Source: Streptomyces sp. yr375
GTDB taxonomy: Bacteria; Actinomycetota; Actinomycetes; Streptomycetales; Streptomycetaceae
Length of the DNA: 64,000 nucleotides
Direction of reading: 5' to 3'
NCBI RefSeq assembly: GCF_900110755.1
Contig: NZ_FOFF01000019.1
Span: 79,557-143,556, forward strand
Made by a program: the position numbers and the translations under genes. The notes beneath the pieces were generated by a model that saw only the letters and a list, made by a program, of their open reading frames with translations, was not told the DNA's origin and made no database searches. Below, piece after piece: positions 57,353-64,000 of this stretch (position 1 is the first letter of the stretch; every line of letters starts with the position of its first letter).

Positions 57353-57435
57353 CCGAACGGGAGAGCGCAGGGTCGTCCGTGTCCGACTGATCGGCACACG
57401 CTCGAAGGGACGACCCATGGCACTCTCCCGTTCGG
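57353..57435 (+). promoter_or_regulatory. Nested inverted repeats enclosing the peptidase start codon
   Basis: CCGAACGGGAGAG (57353-57365) is complementary to CTCTCCCGTTCGG (57423-57435), and inside it GGGTCGTCC (57370-57378) is complementary to GGACGACCC (57408-57416). Together they can fold a 22-bp, two-part stem that places the ATG (57417-57419) in the small internal loop between the two helices and puts the AAGGGACGA ribosome-binding site in the inner helix and loop. Confidence 0.6.
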
Positions 57436-58820
57436 CACGTTTACCGGCGCGTTTAGGGGCCCTCGCGACAGCGGCGGCCTCTTTTCTCGTCATCGCCGCC
57501 GCCCCCGCCCCCACCCCCGGCGCGGACGGCATCGGCGACACCTACTTCCCGCAGCTCGGCAACGGCGGCTTCGACGCCCGCCATTACGACCTGAGCGTCG
57601 CCTACGACCCGGACACCGACCGCCTCGACGGCCGTACGACGCTCACCGCCCGCGCCACCCAGAACCTGTCGTCCTTCGATCTGGACCTGCAGAAACTGGA
57701 GGTCACCCGGGTCGAAGTGGACGGCAGACGCGCGCAGTTCAGCCGCGTCGGCGACGAGATCCGGATCACCCCGCGCGACGCGCTGCGCAAGGGCCGCACC
57801 TTCGAGGTCGCCGTCACCTACGGCGGCGTCCCCGAACCCCTGGGCGGACCCATCGTGTTCGGTTCCGACTACGGGTGGATGAAGACCGCCGACGGCGTCT
57901 TCGTCGCCTGCGAGCCCAACGCCGCCTCCACCTGGTTCCCCTCCAGCGACCACCCCTCCGACAAGGCCACCTACGACATCCGGATCAAGGCCCCCAAGGG
58001 CCTCACCGGCGTCTCCAACGGCCGGCTGGTCTCGACGTACGACAAGGGCGACTCGACGTACACGCACTGGCGCGAGTCGAAGCCGATGGCGACCTACCTC
58101 GCGACCGCCACGATCGGGAAGTTCGACGTCCGGACCGGGACGACCCCCGGCGGCACCCCGATCTACGTCGCCATCGACCCGGTCCTCGCGAACAGCAACA
58201 ACGTCGACGTGTACGCCGTCACGGCCGCCGCCACCGACTACTGGTCGCAGGTCTTCGGCCCGTACCCCTTCGAGGAGACCGGCGCGATCGTCGACGACAT
58301 GCCGGAGGCCGGGTTCTCGCTGGAGGTGCAGTCCAAGCCGGTGTACTCGGCCGTCCGCAGCGAGACGACGATCGTCCACGAGCTGGCCCACCAGTGGTTC
58401 GGCGACTCGGTGTCGGTGGCACACTGGAAGGACATCTGGCTCAACGAGGGCTTCGCCACCTACGCCCAGTGGCTGTGGGCCGAGCACCAGGGCACCCAGT
58501 CCGCGCACGCCTCCTTCCTGGCCGGCTACAACGCCCGCCCGGCCGACAGTGCCTTCTGGCAGACGCCCGTCGGCGACCCGCAGCGCGACACCATGTTCGC
58601 CTCCGCCGTCTACCAGCGCGGCGCGATGACCCTCCAGATGCTGCGCGAGCGCATCGGCGACGCCGCCTTCTTCAAGCTGCTCCCCACCTGGACCAGGCTG
58701 CACCGCTACGGCAACGCGGACACCGCCGACTTCGTCCGCCTCGCCGAGCAGATCTCCGGGCAGCAGCTCGACGACCTCTTCCACACCTGGCTGTTCACCA
58801 CAGGGAAACCGTCCCTGTAA
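57417..58820 (+). CDS. M1-family zinc metallopeptidase, secreted
   Basis: 467 residues from ATG 57417. The signal peptide (about residues 1-35) is ARLGALATAAASFLVIAAAP. The zinc site is HELAHQW (His321, His325) with Glu344 in WLNEGFATY; the GAMEN-like region is DMPEAGFSLEVQSKP. It is much shorter than full aminopeptidase N (about 850) because the C-terminal helical domains are absent, as in a common short actinobacterial M1 group. It sits 96 nt after the peptide transporter, so secreted peptide trimming plus uptake is a plausible link. The start lies inside nested inverted repeats. Confidence 0.88.
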   Translation: MALSRSARLPARLGALATAAASFLVIAAAPAPTPGADGIGDTYFPQLGNGGFDARHYDLSVAYDPDTDRLDGRTTLTARATQNLSSFDLDLQKLEVTRVEVDGRRAQFSRVGDEIRITPRDALRKGRTFEVAVTYGGVPEPLGGPIVFGSDYGWMKTADGVFVACEPNAASTWFPSSDHPSDKATYDIRIKAPKGLTGVSNGRLVSTYDKGDSTYTHWRESKPMATYLATATIGKFDVRTGTTPGGTPIYVAIDPVLANSNNVDVYAVTAAATDYWSQVFGPYPFEETGAIVDDMPEAGFSLEVQSKPVYSAVRSETTIVHELAHQWFGDSVSVAHWKDIWLNEGFATYAQWLWAEHQGTQSAHASFLAGYNARPADSAFWQTPVGDPQRDTMFASAVYQRGAMTLQMLRERIGDAAFFKLLPTWTRLHRYGNADTADFVRLAEQISGQQLDDLFHTWLFTTGKPSL

Positions 58821-58876
58821 GGGCGTACGGCCTGGCTTTGTAAGGTCCATGGCTTTCGCCGGGTGACAATGTAAGG

Positions 58877-59533
58877 GTGTTCCAGCAAATATTCAGCCCC
58901 TCCGTCCAGCACACGCTCGACCTCGCCGGCATCTTCGTGTTCGCCATCTCCGGCGCGCTGCTGGCCGTACGCAAGAACTTCGACGTGTTCGGCATCGCCA
59001 TGCTCGCCGAGGTCACCGCGCTGGGCGGAGGGCTGTTCCGGGACCTGGTCATCGGGGCGGTGCCCCCGGCCGCTTTCACCGACCTGGGGTACTTTCTCAC
59101 CCCGCTGCTCGCCGCCCTGCTGGTCGTCTTCCTCCACCCTCAGGTGGAGCGCATCCAGACGGGCGTGAACGTCTTCGACGCGGCCGGCCTCGGCCTGTTC
59201 TGCGTCACGGGCACCACGAAGGCGTACTCCCACGGGCTCGGCCTCACCGCCTCGGCCGCCCTGGGGATGGCGACCGCCGTCGGCGGCGGCGTGCTGCGCG
59301 ACGTGCTCGCCAACGAGGTGCCCTCGCTGCTGCGCTGGGACCGCGACCTGTACGCGGTCCCGGCGATCGTCGGCGCCACCATGGTGGTGCTGTGCATCCG
59401 CTACGACGTGCTCACGCCGCTGGCCAGCGGGGTGGCCGCGGTCACCGCTTCCGTTCTGCGGTTGCTCGCGATGCGCTTCCACTGGCGAGCGCCGCGTGCC
59501 TGGAACCGTCGTTCGACGGTCCGGGAGGAGTAG
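58877..59533 (+). CDS. TRIC-like trimeric cation channel family protein (YicG/UPF0126)
   Basis: 218 residues from GTG 58877. Seven membrane spans in two repeated halves: HTLDLAGIFVFAISGALLAV ... EVTALGGGLFRDLVIG (with KNFDVFG) and VFDAAGLGLFCVTGTTKAYS ... ATAVGGGVLRDVLANEVP. The paired GGG-RD motifs are the family mark. Bacterial TRIC homologues conduct K+ and Na+; the role here is unknown. Its 3' end overlaps the convergent esterase gene by 92 bp. Confidence 0.88.
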   Translation: MFQQIFSPSVQHTLDLAGIFVFAISGALLAVRKNFDVFGIAMLAEVTALGGGLFRDLVIGAVPPAAFTDLGYFLTPLLAALLVVFLHPQVERIQTGVNVFDAAGLGLFCVTGTTKAYSHGLGLTASAALGMATAVGGGVLRDVLANEVPSLLRWDRDLYAVPAIVGATMVVLCIRYDVLTPLASGVAAVTASVLRLLAMRFHWRAPRAWNRRSTVREE

Positions 59534-60710
59534 TCCCCTTCCCCTTGCCCTTCCCGTGGCCGCCGCCTGCGCTGCCGCCGCTCGCGCCCTGCTGGCCGAG
59601 CTGGGTCGTCAGCCAGCGGAACGCCGGCACCACCTGCGGCCGCCACAGCGCCATGGTGTGGCCGCCCGCGCTGCTCGGGATGTAGACGACGTGCACGCTC
59701 GTCGGCGCCTTCGCCTCCTTCCGGAGGGCGAGGGCCGCCTCGTAGCCGTCGTGCGGCTGGCCGGAGAGGTAGAGCGCCACCGGCGGCGGCACGGCCGCCT
59801 TGCCCAGCAGCAGGTACGGGTTGTTCGCCCGGCGCAGCTCCGGGTCCTGGGCGGCGAGCGAGTTGTGCTCGATCATCGGGTCGCTGTACCCGGACAGGCT
59901 CACCGCCGCCCGGTAGCGGTCGGGGTGGGCGACGGCGAGCTTGGCCGCGCAGTGCCCGCCCGCCGAGTACCCGGCGACCGCCCAGCCCTTGGGCGCGGAC
60001 TGGACCCGGAAGTTGTCCTTGACCATCCGCGGCACGTCGATGCTCAGCCAGGTGTCGGCGTTGACGGTGCCCGGCACGTTGGCGCAGCCGGTGTCCACGC
60101 CCGGCAGCAGCGTGGTGCGCGGCGCGACCAGGATGAACGGCGCGACCTGGCCCGAGCGCATCAGCGGCGCCAGTTGCTCGTGCACGTGCAGCGTCCCGTA
60201 CCAGGACTTCGCGGAGCCCGGATAGCCCGGCAGCAGCTCGACGACGGGGAAGGCGCGGTGCGCGTAGGCCGGCTCGTTGTACTGCGGCGGCAGCCAGACG
60301 TAGACCTCGGCGTTCACGCCGGAGACCCGGCCCTGGAGGTCGGTGACGCGCACCCCGCCGGCCGCGTTCAGGCCCGGCCCTTGAGCCGGGACGAACTTCT
60401 GCGTGACCTTGGGCAGTCGGTCCAGCGCGATCCCGCCGGTGCCGTCGACGCCCAGGTCGGCGGCCTGCTGTACATGGGTACCGGTGCCCAGCAGGTCGGC
60501 CCAGGTGTCGTACAGGCCGTTGGAGTTGTTGACCACGACGAACACCAGGGCGACGGCCGTGCCCTGCGCGAACATCAGCATCAGTACCCGGCCCGCGGCG
60601 CGCAGGATCCGCGGCCCGCGCAGCCGCGACCACGCCAGCAGCGGCAGCGCGACGGCGACGACGGACAGCGCGATCAGGGTGTAGAGGAACGGAGTCCCGG
60701 TGAGGCTCAT
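59442..60710 (-). CDS. Putative membrane-anchored alpha/beta-hydrolase esterase
   Basis: 422 residues from ATG 60710. Residues 1-60 contain two membrane spans (LIALSVVAVALPLLAWSRLR; LMLMFAQGTAVALVFVVVNN). The catalytic domain of the esterase D/antigen 85-like group has the nucleophile elbow GYSAGGHCAAKLAV, an acid region and His in SAGGHTMALWRPQV. A Gly/Lys-rich, low-complexity C-terminal tail of about 60 residues follows and overlaps the TRIC gene. Streptomyces paralogues of the mycolyl/lipid esterases have this form; the substrate is unknown. Confidence 0.82.
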   Translation of the reverse strand: MSLTGTPFLYTLIALSVVAVALPLLAWSRLRGPRILRAAGRVLMLMFAQGTAVALVFVVVNNSNGLYDTWADLLGTGTHVQQAADLGVDGTGGIALDRLPKVTQKFVPAQGPGLNAAGGVRVTDLQGRVSGVNAEVYVWLPPQYNEPAYAHRAFPVVELLPGYPGSAKSWYGTLHVHEQLAPLMRSGQVAPFILVAPRTTLLPGVDTGCANVPGTVNADTWLSIDVPRMVKDNFRVQSAPKGWAVAGYSAGGHCAAKLAVAHPDRYRAAVSLSGYSDPMIEHNSLAAQDPELRRANNPYLLLGKAAVPPPVALYLSGQPHDGYEAALALRKEAKAPTSVHVVYIPSSAGGHTMALWRPQVVPAFRWLTTQLGQQGASGGSAGGGHGKGKGKGTTPPGPSNDGSRHAALASGSASRATAERKR

Positions 60711-60887
60711 GTCCTTGCAGAGGGGAAAACGGGCGTCGAGGTTACGGCCGATTTCGGACCCTTACCAAGAAATGGCAGGACTCTCAAGGGAACCTCAAGA
60801 AAATCTTATGTCAGGGGTGCCCCGTGGGAGCCCTGCGCCACGATGGAAAGCTACCGCTTAGTAATGACCTGTTGTACCGTTCGGGTC

Positions 60888-61748
60888 ATGCCAGAAGCAG
60901 CGACCACGGCAGCCCGGCGGGCCACCATCGGCGACAGCGAGTTCGACCGCGACACCGCGCTCACCCGGCGCGCGCCCGGCGTCTACGACATCGACCTCTC
61001 GGCCGGCTGGACGATCATCAGCGCCGTCAACGGCGGCTACCTCCTCGCCGTCCTCGGCCGCGCGCTCGCGGACGCCCTGCCGCACCGCGACCCGTTCACG
61101 ATCTCGGCGCACTACCTCACCGCCTCCCGGCCCGGCCCCGCGGTCGTCCGCACGGACGTCGTCCGCACCGGCCGCACCCTGTCCACCGGGCAGGCCTCCC
61201 TCTTCCAGTACGACGAGGACGGCGTCGAGGTCGAGCGGATCCGCGTCCTCGCCTCCTACGGCGACCTCGGGGCGCTCCCCGACGACGTCCGGACGGCGGC
61301 GCAGCCCCCGGCGCTGCCGCCCCTCGACCAGTGCTTCGGCCCCGAGGACGGACCGGTGCCGGTCGACGGCAGCTCCGCCATCGTCGACCGGCTGCTGCTC
61401 AAGCTGGACCCCGCCACGCTCGGCTGGGCGCTCGGACAGCCCTCGGGCAAGGGCGAGATGCGCGCCTGGTTCGGCCTGAAGGACGGCCGCGACTCCGACC
61501 CGCTCGCCCTCCTGCTCGCCGTGGACGCCCTGCCGCCCACCGCCTTCGAGATCGGCCTGAGCGGCTGGGTCCCCACGGTCGAACTGACCGTCCACGTCCG
61601 CTGCCGCCCGGCCCCCGGCCCGCTCCGCGTCTCCATCACCACCCGCAACCTCGCGGGCGGCTTCCTGGAGGAGGACGCCGAGGTCTGGGACAGCGCGGAC
61701 CGACTGGTCGCGCAGTCACGGCAGTTGGCGCGGGTCAGGCTCGACTGA
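60888..61748 (+). CDS. Acyl-CoA thioesterase-like double hot-dog protein
   Basis: 286 residues. I favour ATG 60888; in-frame ATGs also lie at 60864 and 60843. Hot-dog 1: GVYDIDLSAGWTIISAVNGG then YLLAVLGRALADALPHRDPF; hot-dog 2: MRAWFGLKDGRDSDPLALLL then AVDALPPTAFEIGLSGWVPT. This matches the thioesterase family (TesB-like superfamily) of fused hot dogs. The catalytic triad is not obvious. The spacer to the divergent esterase is 177 bp. Confidence 0.85.
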   Translation: MPEAATTAARRATIGDSEFDRDTALTRRAPGVYDIDLSAGWTIISAVNGGYLLAVLGRALADALPHRDPFTISAHYLTASRPGPAVVRTDVVRTGRTLSTGQASLFQYDEDGVEVERIRVLASYGDLGALPDDVRTAAQPPALPPLDQCFGPEDGPVPVDGSSAIVDRLLLKLDPATLGWALGQPSGKGEMRAWFGLKDGRDSDPLALLLAVDALPPTAFEIGLSGWVPTVELTVHVRCRPAPGPLRVSITTRNLAGGFLEEDAEVWDSADRLVAQSRQLARVRLD

Positions 61749-61963
61749 CCGGGGCTCCGGGCCCGGCGGCGGCCTCTTCTGTCACGGAGCTGTACCAGCC
61801 CGCCCACCGGGCCTTTTGGGTGAACTCCCAGGTCAGCGAGGTTTCTTGAGGGGTGCTTGACCTGATTGACAGGCCGGGCACAGAGGGGGCTCAAGGAAGC
61901 CCTAAGCGCCGTTGGTTGAGTTCCTGCCTCAGGCCTTCCTCACCGTCCCTGGAGCTGTTTCTC

Positions 61964-62359
61964 ATGAAGCGTGCCGTGATGCCCGTCCGTCTCGTCCCCG
62001 CGGTGGCGCTGCTGGCGCTCTCGCCCCTCGCCCTGGTGGCCTGCGGCTCGGGCGACTCCTCGTCCTCCTCCTCGAACAGCGGCACGTCGAGCCAGCAGTC
62101 CTGCTCGCCGCCGTCCGGCAACGCCTCGGGCATGCCCAGCGGAGCGCCCTCGGGAGCGCCCACGGGTGCTCCTTCGGGTGCGCCGACCGGTGCCGCTTCC
62201 GGGCAGCCGACGGGTGCTCCGACCGGTGTCCCGTCCGGCGCCCCGAGCGGCGGTCCCGGCGGCGGCGGTCAGGGCGGCCCCGGCGGCGGCCAGGGCGGCG
62301 GCGGGTGCGGCGGCGGCCAGAGCGGCGGCCAGGGGCAGCAGGCGCAGCAGCAGGGCTGA
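61964..62359 (+). CDS. Small lipoprotein with a Gly/Pro/Ser/Ala repeat tail
   Basis: 131 residues from ATG 61964. The signal peptide MKRAVMPVRLVPAVALLALS ends in lipobox LVAC (Cys27). The rest is low complexity: a Ser run, then SGAPTGAP-like repeats (about residues 60-100), then Gly-rich and Gln-rich sequence with two Cys. It is an exported, probably lipid-anchored and disordered protein; function unknown. It is followed by a strong bidirectional terminator. Confidence 0.75.
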   Translation: MKRAVMPVRLVPAVALLALSPLALVACGSGDSSSSSSNSGTSSQQSCSPPSGNASGMPSGAPSGAPTGAPSGAPTGAASGQPTGAPTGVPSGAPSGGPGGGGQGGPGGGQGGGGCGGGQSGGQGQQAQQQG

Positions 62360-62376
62360 TCGGCGGGTTCACCGAC

Positions 62377-62413
62377 AGGGGCGGCGCACCGGGTTTCCCG
62401 GTGCGCCGCCCCT
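62377..62413. terminator. Strong bidirectional terminator
   Basis: AGGGGCGGCGCACCGGG (62377-62393) and CCCGGTGCGCCGCCCCT (62397-62413) form a perfect 17-bp stem with a TTT loop, between convergent genes. Confidence 0.85.
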
Positions 62414-62424
62414 CTTGTCTCCGT

Positions 62425-63051
62425 TCAGTCCAGCCAGTGGTGGCGGCCGATGCTGATGAGCCGCATCTGATGGGTCGCGCGCCGGCTGATCCGCTCCCGT
62501 TCCTCCGGTGAGGCCTCCAGGGACTCCAGGAACAGCGAGGCCGTGATGAGCATCTGGTCGACGTAGAGGTGCGAGAGCATCAGCAGGTCGTCGTCGCTCC
62601 AGCCCTTCGCCTGCGCGTCCTTGGCCAGCTCGGCCTTCACCTCCTCGGCGAACCGGCCCAGTTGCTCCCGGATCGCCTCCCGCACCGGCTGGACCCCGCC
62701 GTGCCGCTCGCGGGCGATGAAACGGACGTGCGCGGGCTGGGCGTTCACATGGCCGGCGATCAACTCGACGGCCCGCGTGATGCGTTCCTCGCCGGTGTCG
62801 GCCGTGGTCACGGTGGTCCGGATCATCGGGTGCAGGCTGCCCAGCGCCTCTTCGACGAGGGCCACGCCCAGATCCGCGGTCGAGCGGAAGTGCCGGTAGA
62901 AGGCGGTGGGTGCGACACCGACGGCGCGGGTGACCTCGCGCAGGCCCAGGCTGCTCAGGCTCTGCTCCTCCAGCAGGCCCAACGCCGCGTCCAGCAGCGC
63001 CTGCCGGGTCTTCTGCTTCTGGGCCTGCCTGATGCCGAAGGTGTGACTCAT
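62425..63051 (-). CDS. TetR-family transcriptional regulator
   Basis: 208 residues from ATG 63051. The N-terminal HTH (about residues 8-55) reads TRQALLDAALGLLEEQSLSS, LGLREVTRAVGVAPTAFYRH and FRSTADLGVALVEEA. The C-terminal domain (LELIAGHVNAQPAHVRFIAR-like) resembles the FabR/FadR type that controls unsaturated fatty-acid genes. It is divergent from a small membrane protein, with inverted repeats between, which are probably its operators. A ligand cannot be assigned. Confidence 0.88.
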   Translation of the reverse strand: MSHTFGIRQAQKQKTRQALLDAALGLLEEQSLSSLGLREVTRAVGVAPTAFYRHFRSTADLGVALVEEALGSLHPMIRTTVTTADTGEERITRAVELIAGHVNAQPAHVRFIARERHGGVQPVREAIREQLGRFAEEVKAELAKDAQAKGWSDDDLLMLSHLYVDQMLITASLFLESLEASPEERERISRRATHQMRLISIGRHHWLD

Positions 63052-63061
63052 GTCATCCAGT

Positions 63062-63146
63062 TAACAACTGTTCTCCGTAATTGGAAAGTCGTGCGGAGCG
63101 TTAGACTTCAAAGTCAGTGAACAAGTGTTACTACAACTGTTCACCC
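63062..63146. promoter_or_regulatory. Probable TetR operators in the divergent promoter
   Basis: GTGAACA (63117-63123) and TGTTCAC (63138-63144) form an inverted repeat; the 10-mer ACAACTGTTC occurs twice, once at about 63065 and again at 63134. Both lie between the TetR gene (start 63051) and the plus-strand gene (63174). Control of both genes by the TetR protein is inferred. Confidence 0.6.
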
Positions 63147-63173
63147 AGACTTTACGGAGGGGGATCCGATCCC

Positions 63174-63341
63174 ATGCTGTTCCTCGTCGCCGCACTGCTG
63201 CTGCTCGGTGTCGTCATGGGCACCGTCGCCCACGCGCCGTTCGCCTTCACCGTCGTCGTCGCCGCCGTGATCGCCGCCTGGCTCGGCATCTTCGCGCTCC
63301 GCGAGCGCCACGACCGCCGCCGCCAGACCCCGACCCACTGA
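63174..63341 (+). CDS. Small hydrophobic membrane protein
   Basis: 55 residues from ATG 63174, with CGGAGGGGGAT upstream. Two membrane spans (LFLVAALLLLGVVMGTVAHA; FAFTVVVAAVIAAWLGIFAL) and a basic tail REREHDRRR-like (LRERHDRRRQTPTH). No family is recognised. It is divergent from the TetR regulator and probably controlled by it. A longer start at 63117 would run through the operator and is unlikely. Confidence 0.7.
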   Translation: MLFLVAALLLLGVVMGTVAHAPFAFTVVVAAVIAAWLGIFALRERHDRRRQTPTH

Positions 63342-63416
63342 CCGCGACCCACCGACCGCCGCCCGTTCATCGACGGAACCGACGGAACCCACGGAACCGA
63401 CAGGAGCTGAGCGACC

Positions 63417-63698
63417 ATGCAATTCACCGCCCCGGCAACCCGCCCCACCGCCACCCGCCCCACCGGCGTCCGGGACGCCGACGGCATGGCCGTCGCGTCC
63501 TTCATCCTGGGCCTCCTGGGCCTGCTCGTCCTCAATCTCTTCCTGGGCCCGATCGCCATCGCCCTGGCCTCGGTCGCCCTCTGGCGGCGCACGGCCCGCC
63601 CCGGCCGCGCCTACCTCGGCCTGGCCCTGGGCATCGCCGACCTCCTGGTCCTGGCGGCCTTCATCCAGGCGGACTCGACGATCTCCTGGAGCTTCTGA
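63417..63698 (+). CDS. DUF4190-like small membrane protein
   Basis: 93 residues from ATG 63417, with GGAGCTGAGCG upstream. After about 24 polar residues there are two membrane spans: GMAVASFILGLLGLLVLNLF and LGIADLLVLAAFIQADSTIS, with the LGPIAIALASVALWRRT segment between. This fits the DUF4190 pattern common in Streptomyces. A GACCGCGGGCC-type tandem repeat follows immediately after its stop. Confidence 0.75.
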   Translation: MQFTAPATRPTATRPTGVRDADGMAVASFILGLLGLLVLNLFLGPIAIALASVALWRRTARPGRAYLGLALGIADLLVLAAFIQADSTISWSF

Positions 63699-63699
63699 C

Positions 63700-63787
63700 C
63701 GACCGCGGGCCGACCGCGGGCCGACCGCGGGCCGACCGCGGGCCGACCGCGGGCCGACCGCGGGCCGACCGCGGGCCGACCGCGGGC
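63700..63787. repeat. 11-bp tandem repeat, eight units
   Basis: CGACCGCGGGC is repeated eight times without interruption in 63700-63787, two bases after the DUF4190-like stop and 47 bp before the cysteine desulfurase start. CCGCGG inside each unit is palindromic, so the array could form many alternative hairpins and probably changes length by slippage. Confidence 0.9.
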
Positions 63788-63834
63788 ACCTTGAGGCGAG
63801 GCCGACTACCCGGCCCCGTAGAATCGTCGCCACC

Positions 63835-64000
63835 ATGGCATACCTCGACCACGCCGCGACGACCCCGATGCTTCCCGAGGCGGTCGAGGCACTCACCGCG
63901 CACCTGGGCATCACCGGCAACGCCTCCTCCCTCCACGCAGCCGGCCGCCGGGCCCGCCGCACGGTCGAGGAAGCCCGTGAGACCCTCGCCGAAGCGCTCG
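63835..64000 (+). CDS. Cysteine desulfurase (partial, N-terminus)
   Basis: From ATG 63835 the frame runs off the window. The text MAYLDHAATTPMLPEAVEAL is the family N-terminus (LDxAATTP), followed by TGNASSLHAAGRRARRTVEE (GNPSSxH). Full enzymes are about 390 residues and use PLP to take sulfur from cysteine for iron-sulfur or tRNA thiolation. In Streptomyces this kind of gene often precedes mnmA. Confidence 0.92.
   Translation, partial: MAYLDHAATTPMLPEAVEALTAHLGITGNASSLHAAGRRARRTVEEARETLAEAL

Noticed and set aside
63117..63173. Earlier GTG start for the small membrane protein
   Set aside because: It would encode the TetR operator region; ATG 63174 follows a strong GGAGG.
63700..63787. CRISPR array
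   Set aside because: The units are contiguous 11-mers without spacers.

Overview
The window is very GC-rich DNA with GTG and ATG starts, GTGA stop/start overlaps and actinobacterial protein families throughout. It is almost certainly a Streptomyces (or close relative) chromosome segment. No rRNA, tRNA, CRISPR array, phage structural gene or intact transposase was seen.

Region 1 (1-1851) holds the end of an ABC-2 type exporter (ATPase tail plus permease), followed by decayed DNA: a Hint-domain toxin remnant and a broken APC permease fragment.

Region 2 (about 1965-34575) is a stress/dormancy island. It contains universal stress proteins (four intact, three broken), CBS and CBS-BON proteins, Rv1733c-like membrane proteins, an Acg-type nitroreductase, a ribosome-hibernation-like factor, pyridoxamine-oxidase-like flavoproteins, DoxX membrane proteins, a cyclic-nucleotide-binding protein, two zinc alcohol dehydrogenases, phosphoketolase, GAPDH, a GNAT/acyl-CoA synthetase fusion, a flavodoxin, a truncated pyruvate phosphate dikinase and oleate hydratase. 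A GAF-domain histidine kinase (9918-11645) and a NarL-type response regulator (13602-14303) resemble the OsdK/OsdR (DevS/DevR) hypoxia system. A palindrome of the form GGGCCGNNCGGCCC, exact or near-exact, lies in front of most transcription units here and is the likely binding site of that regulator.

Region 3 (35023-42870) looks like an anaerobic energy module under the same type of operator: amino-acid antiporter, arginine deiminase, ornithine carbamoyltransferase, carbamate kinase, then pyruvate formate-lyase and its radical-SAM activase. Together with phosphoketolase, GAPDH and the alcohol dehydrogenases it suggests ATP generation and redox balancing without respiration in an otherwise aerobic lineage.

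Region 4 (43038-64000) is ordinary core chromosome: L-serine dehydratase, serine hydroxymethyltransferase, glycine-cleavage H and T proteins with a tandem glycine riboswitch, a P-loop ATPase, two SseB-like proteins, a five-gene oligopeptide ABC transporter with an internal hairpin, an M1 peptidase, a TRIC-like channel, an esterase, a thioesterase, a small lipoprotein, a TetR regulator with a divergent small membrane protein, a DUF4190-like protein and the start of a cysteine desulfurase.

The most notable points are the shared operator linking some 25 genes, the PFL/arginine-deiminase module, and the gene decay inside the island: a DoxX copy with two deletions ending in short repeats, a USP/PPDK deletion fusion, and degenerate USPs.
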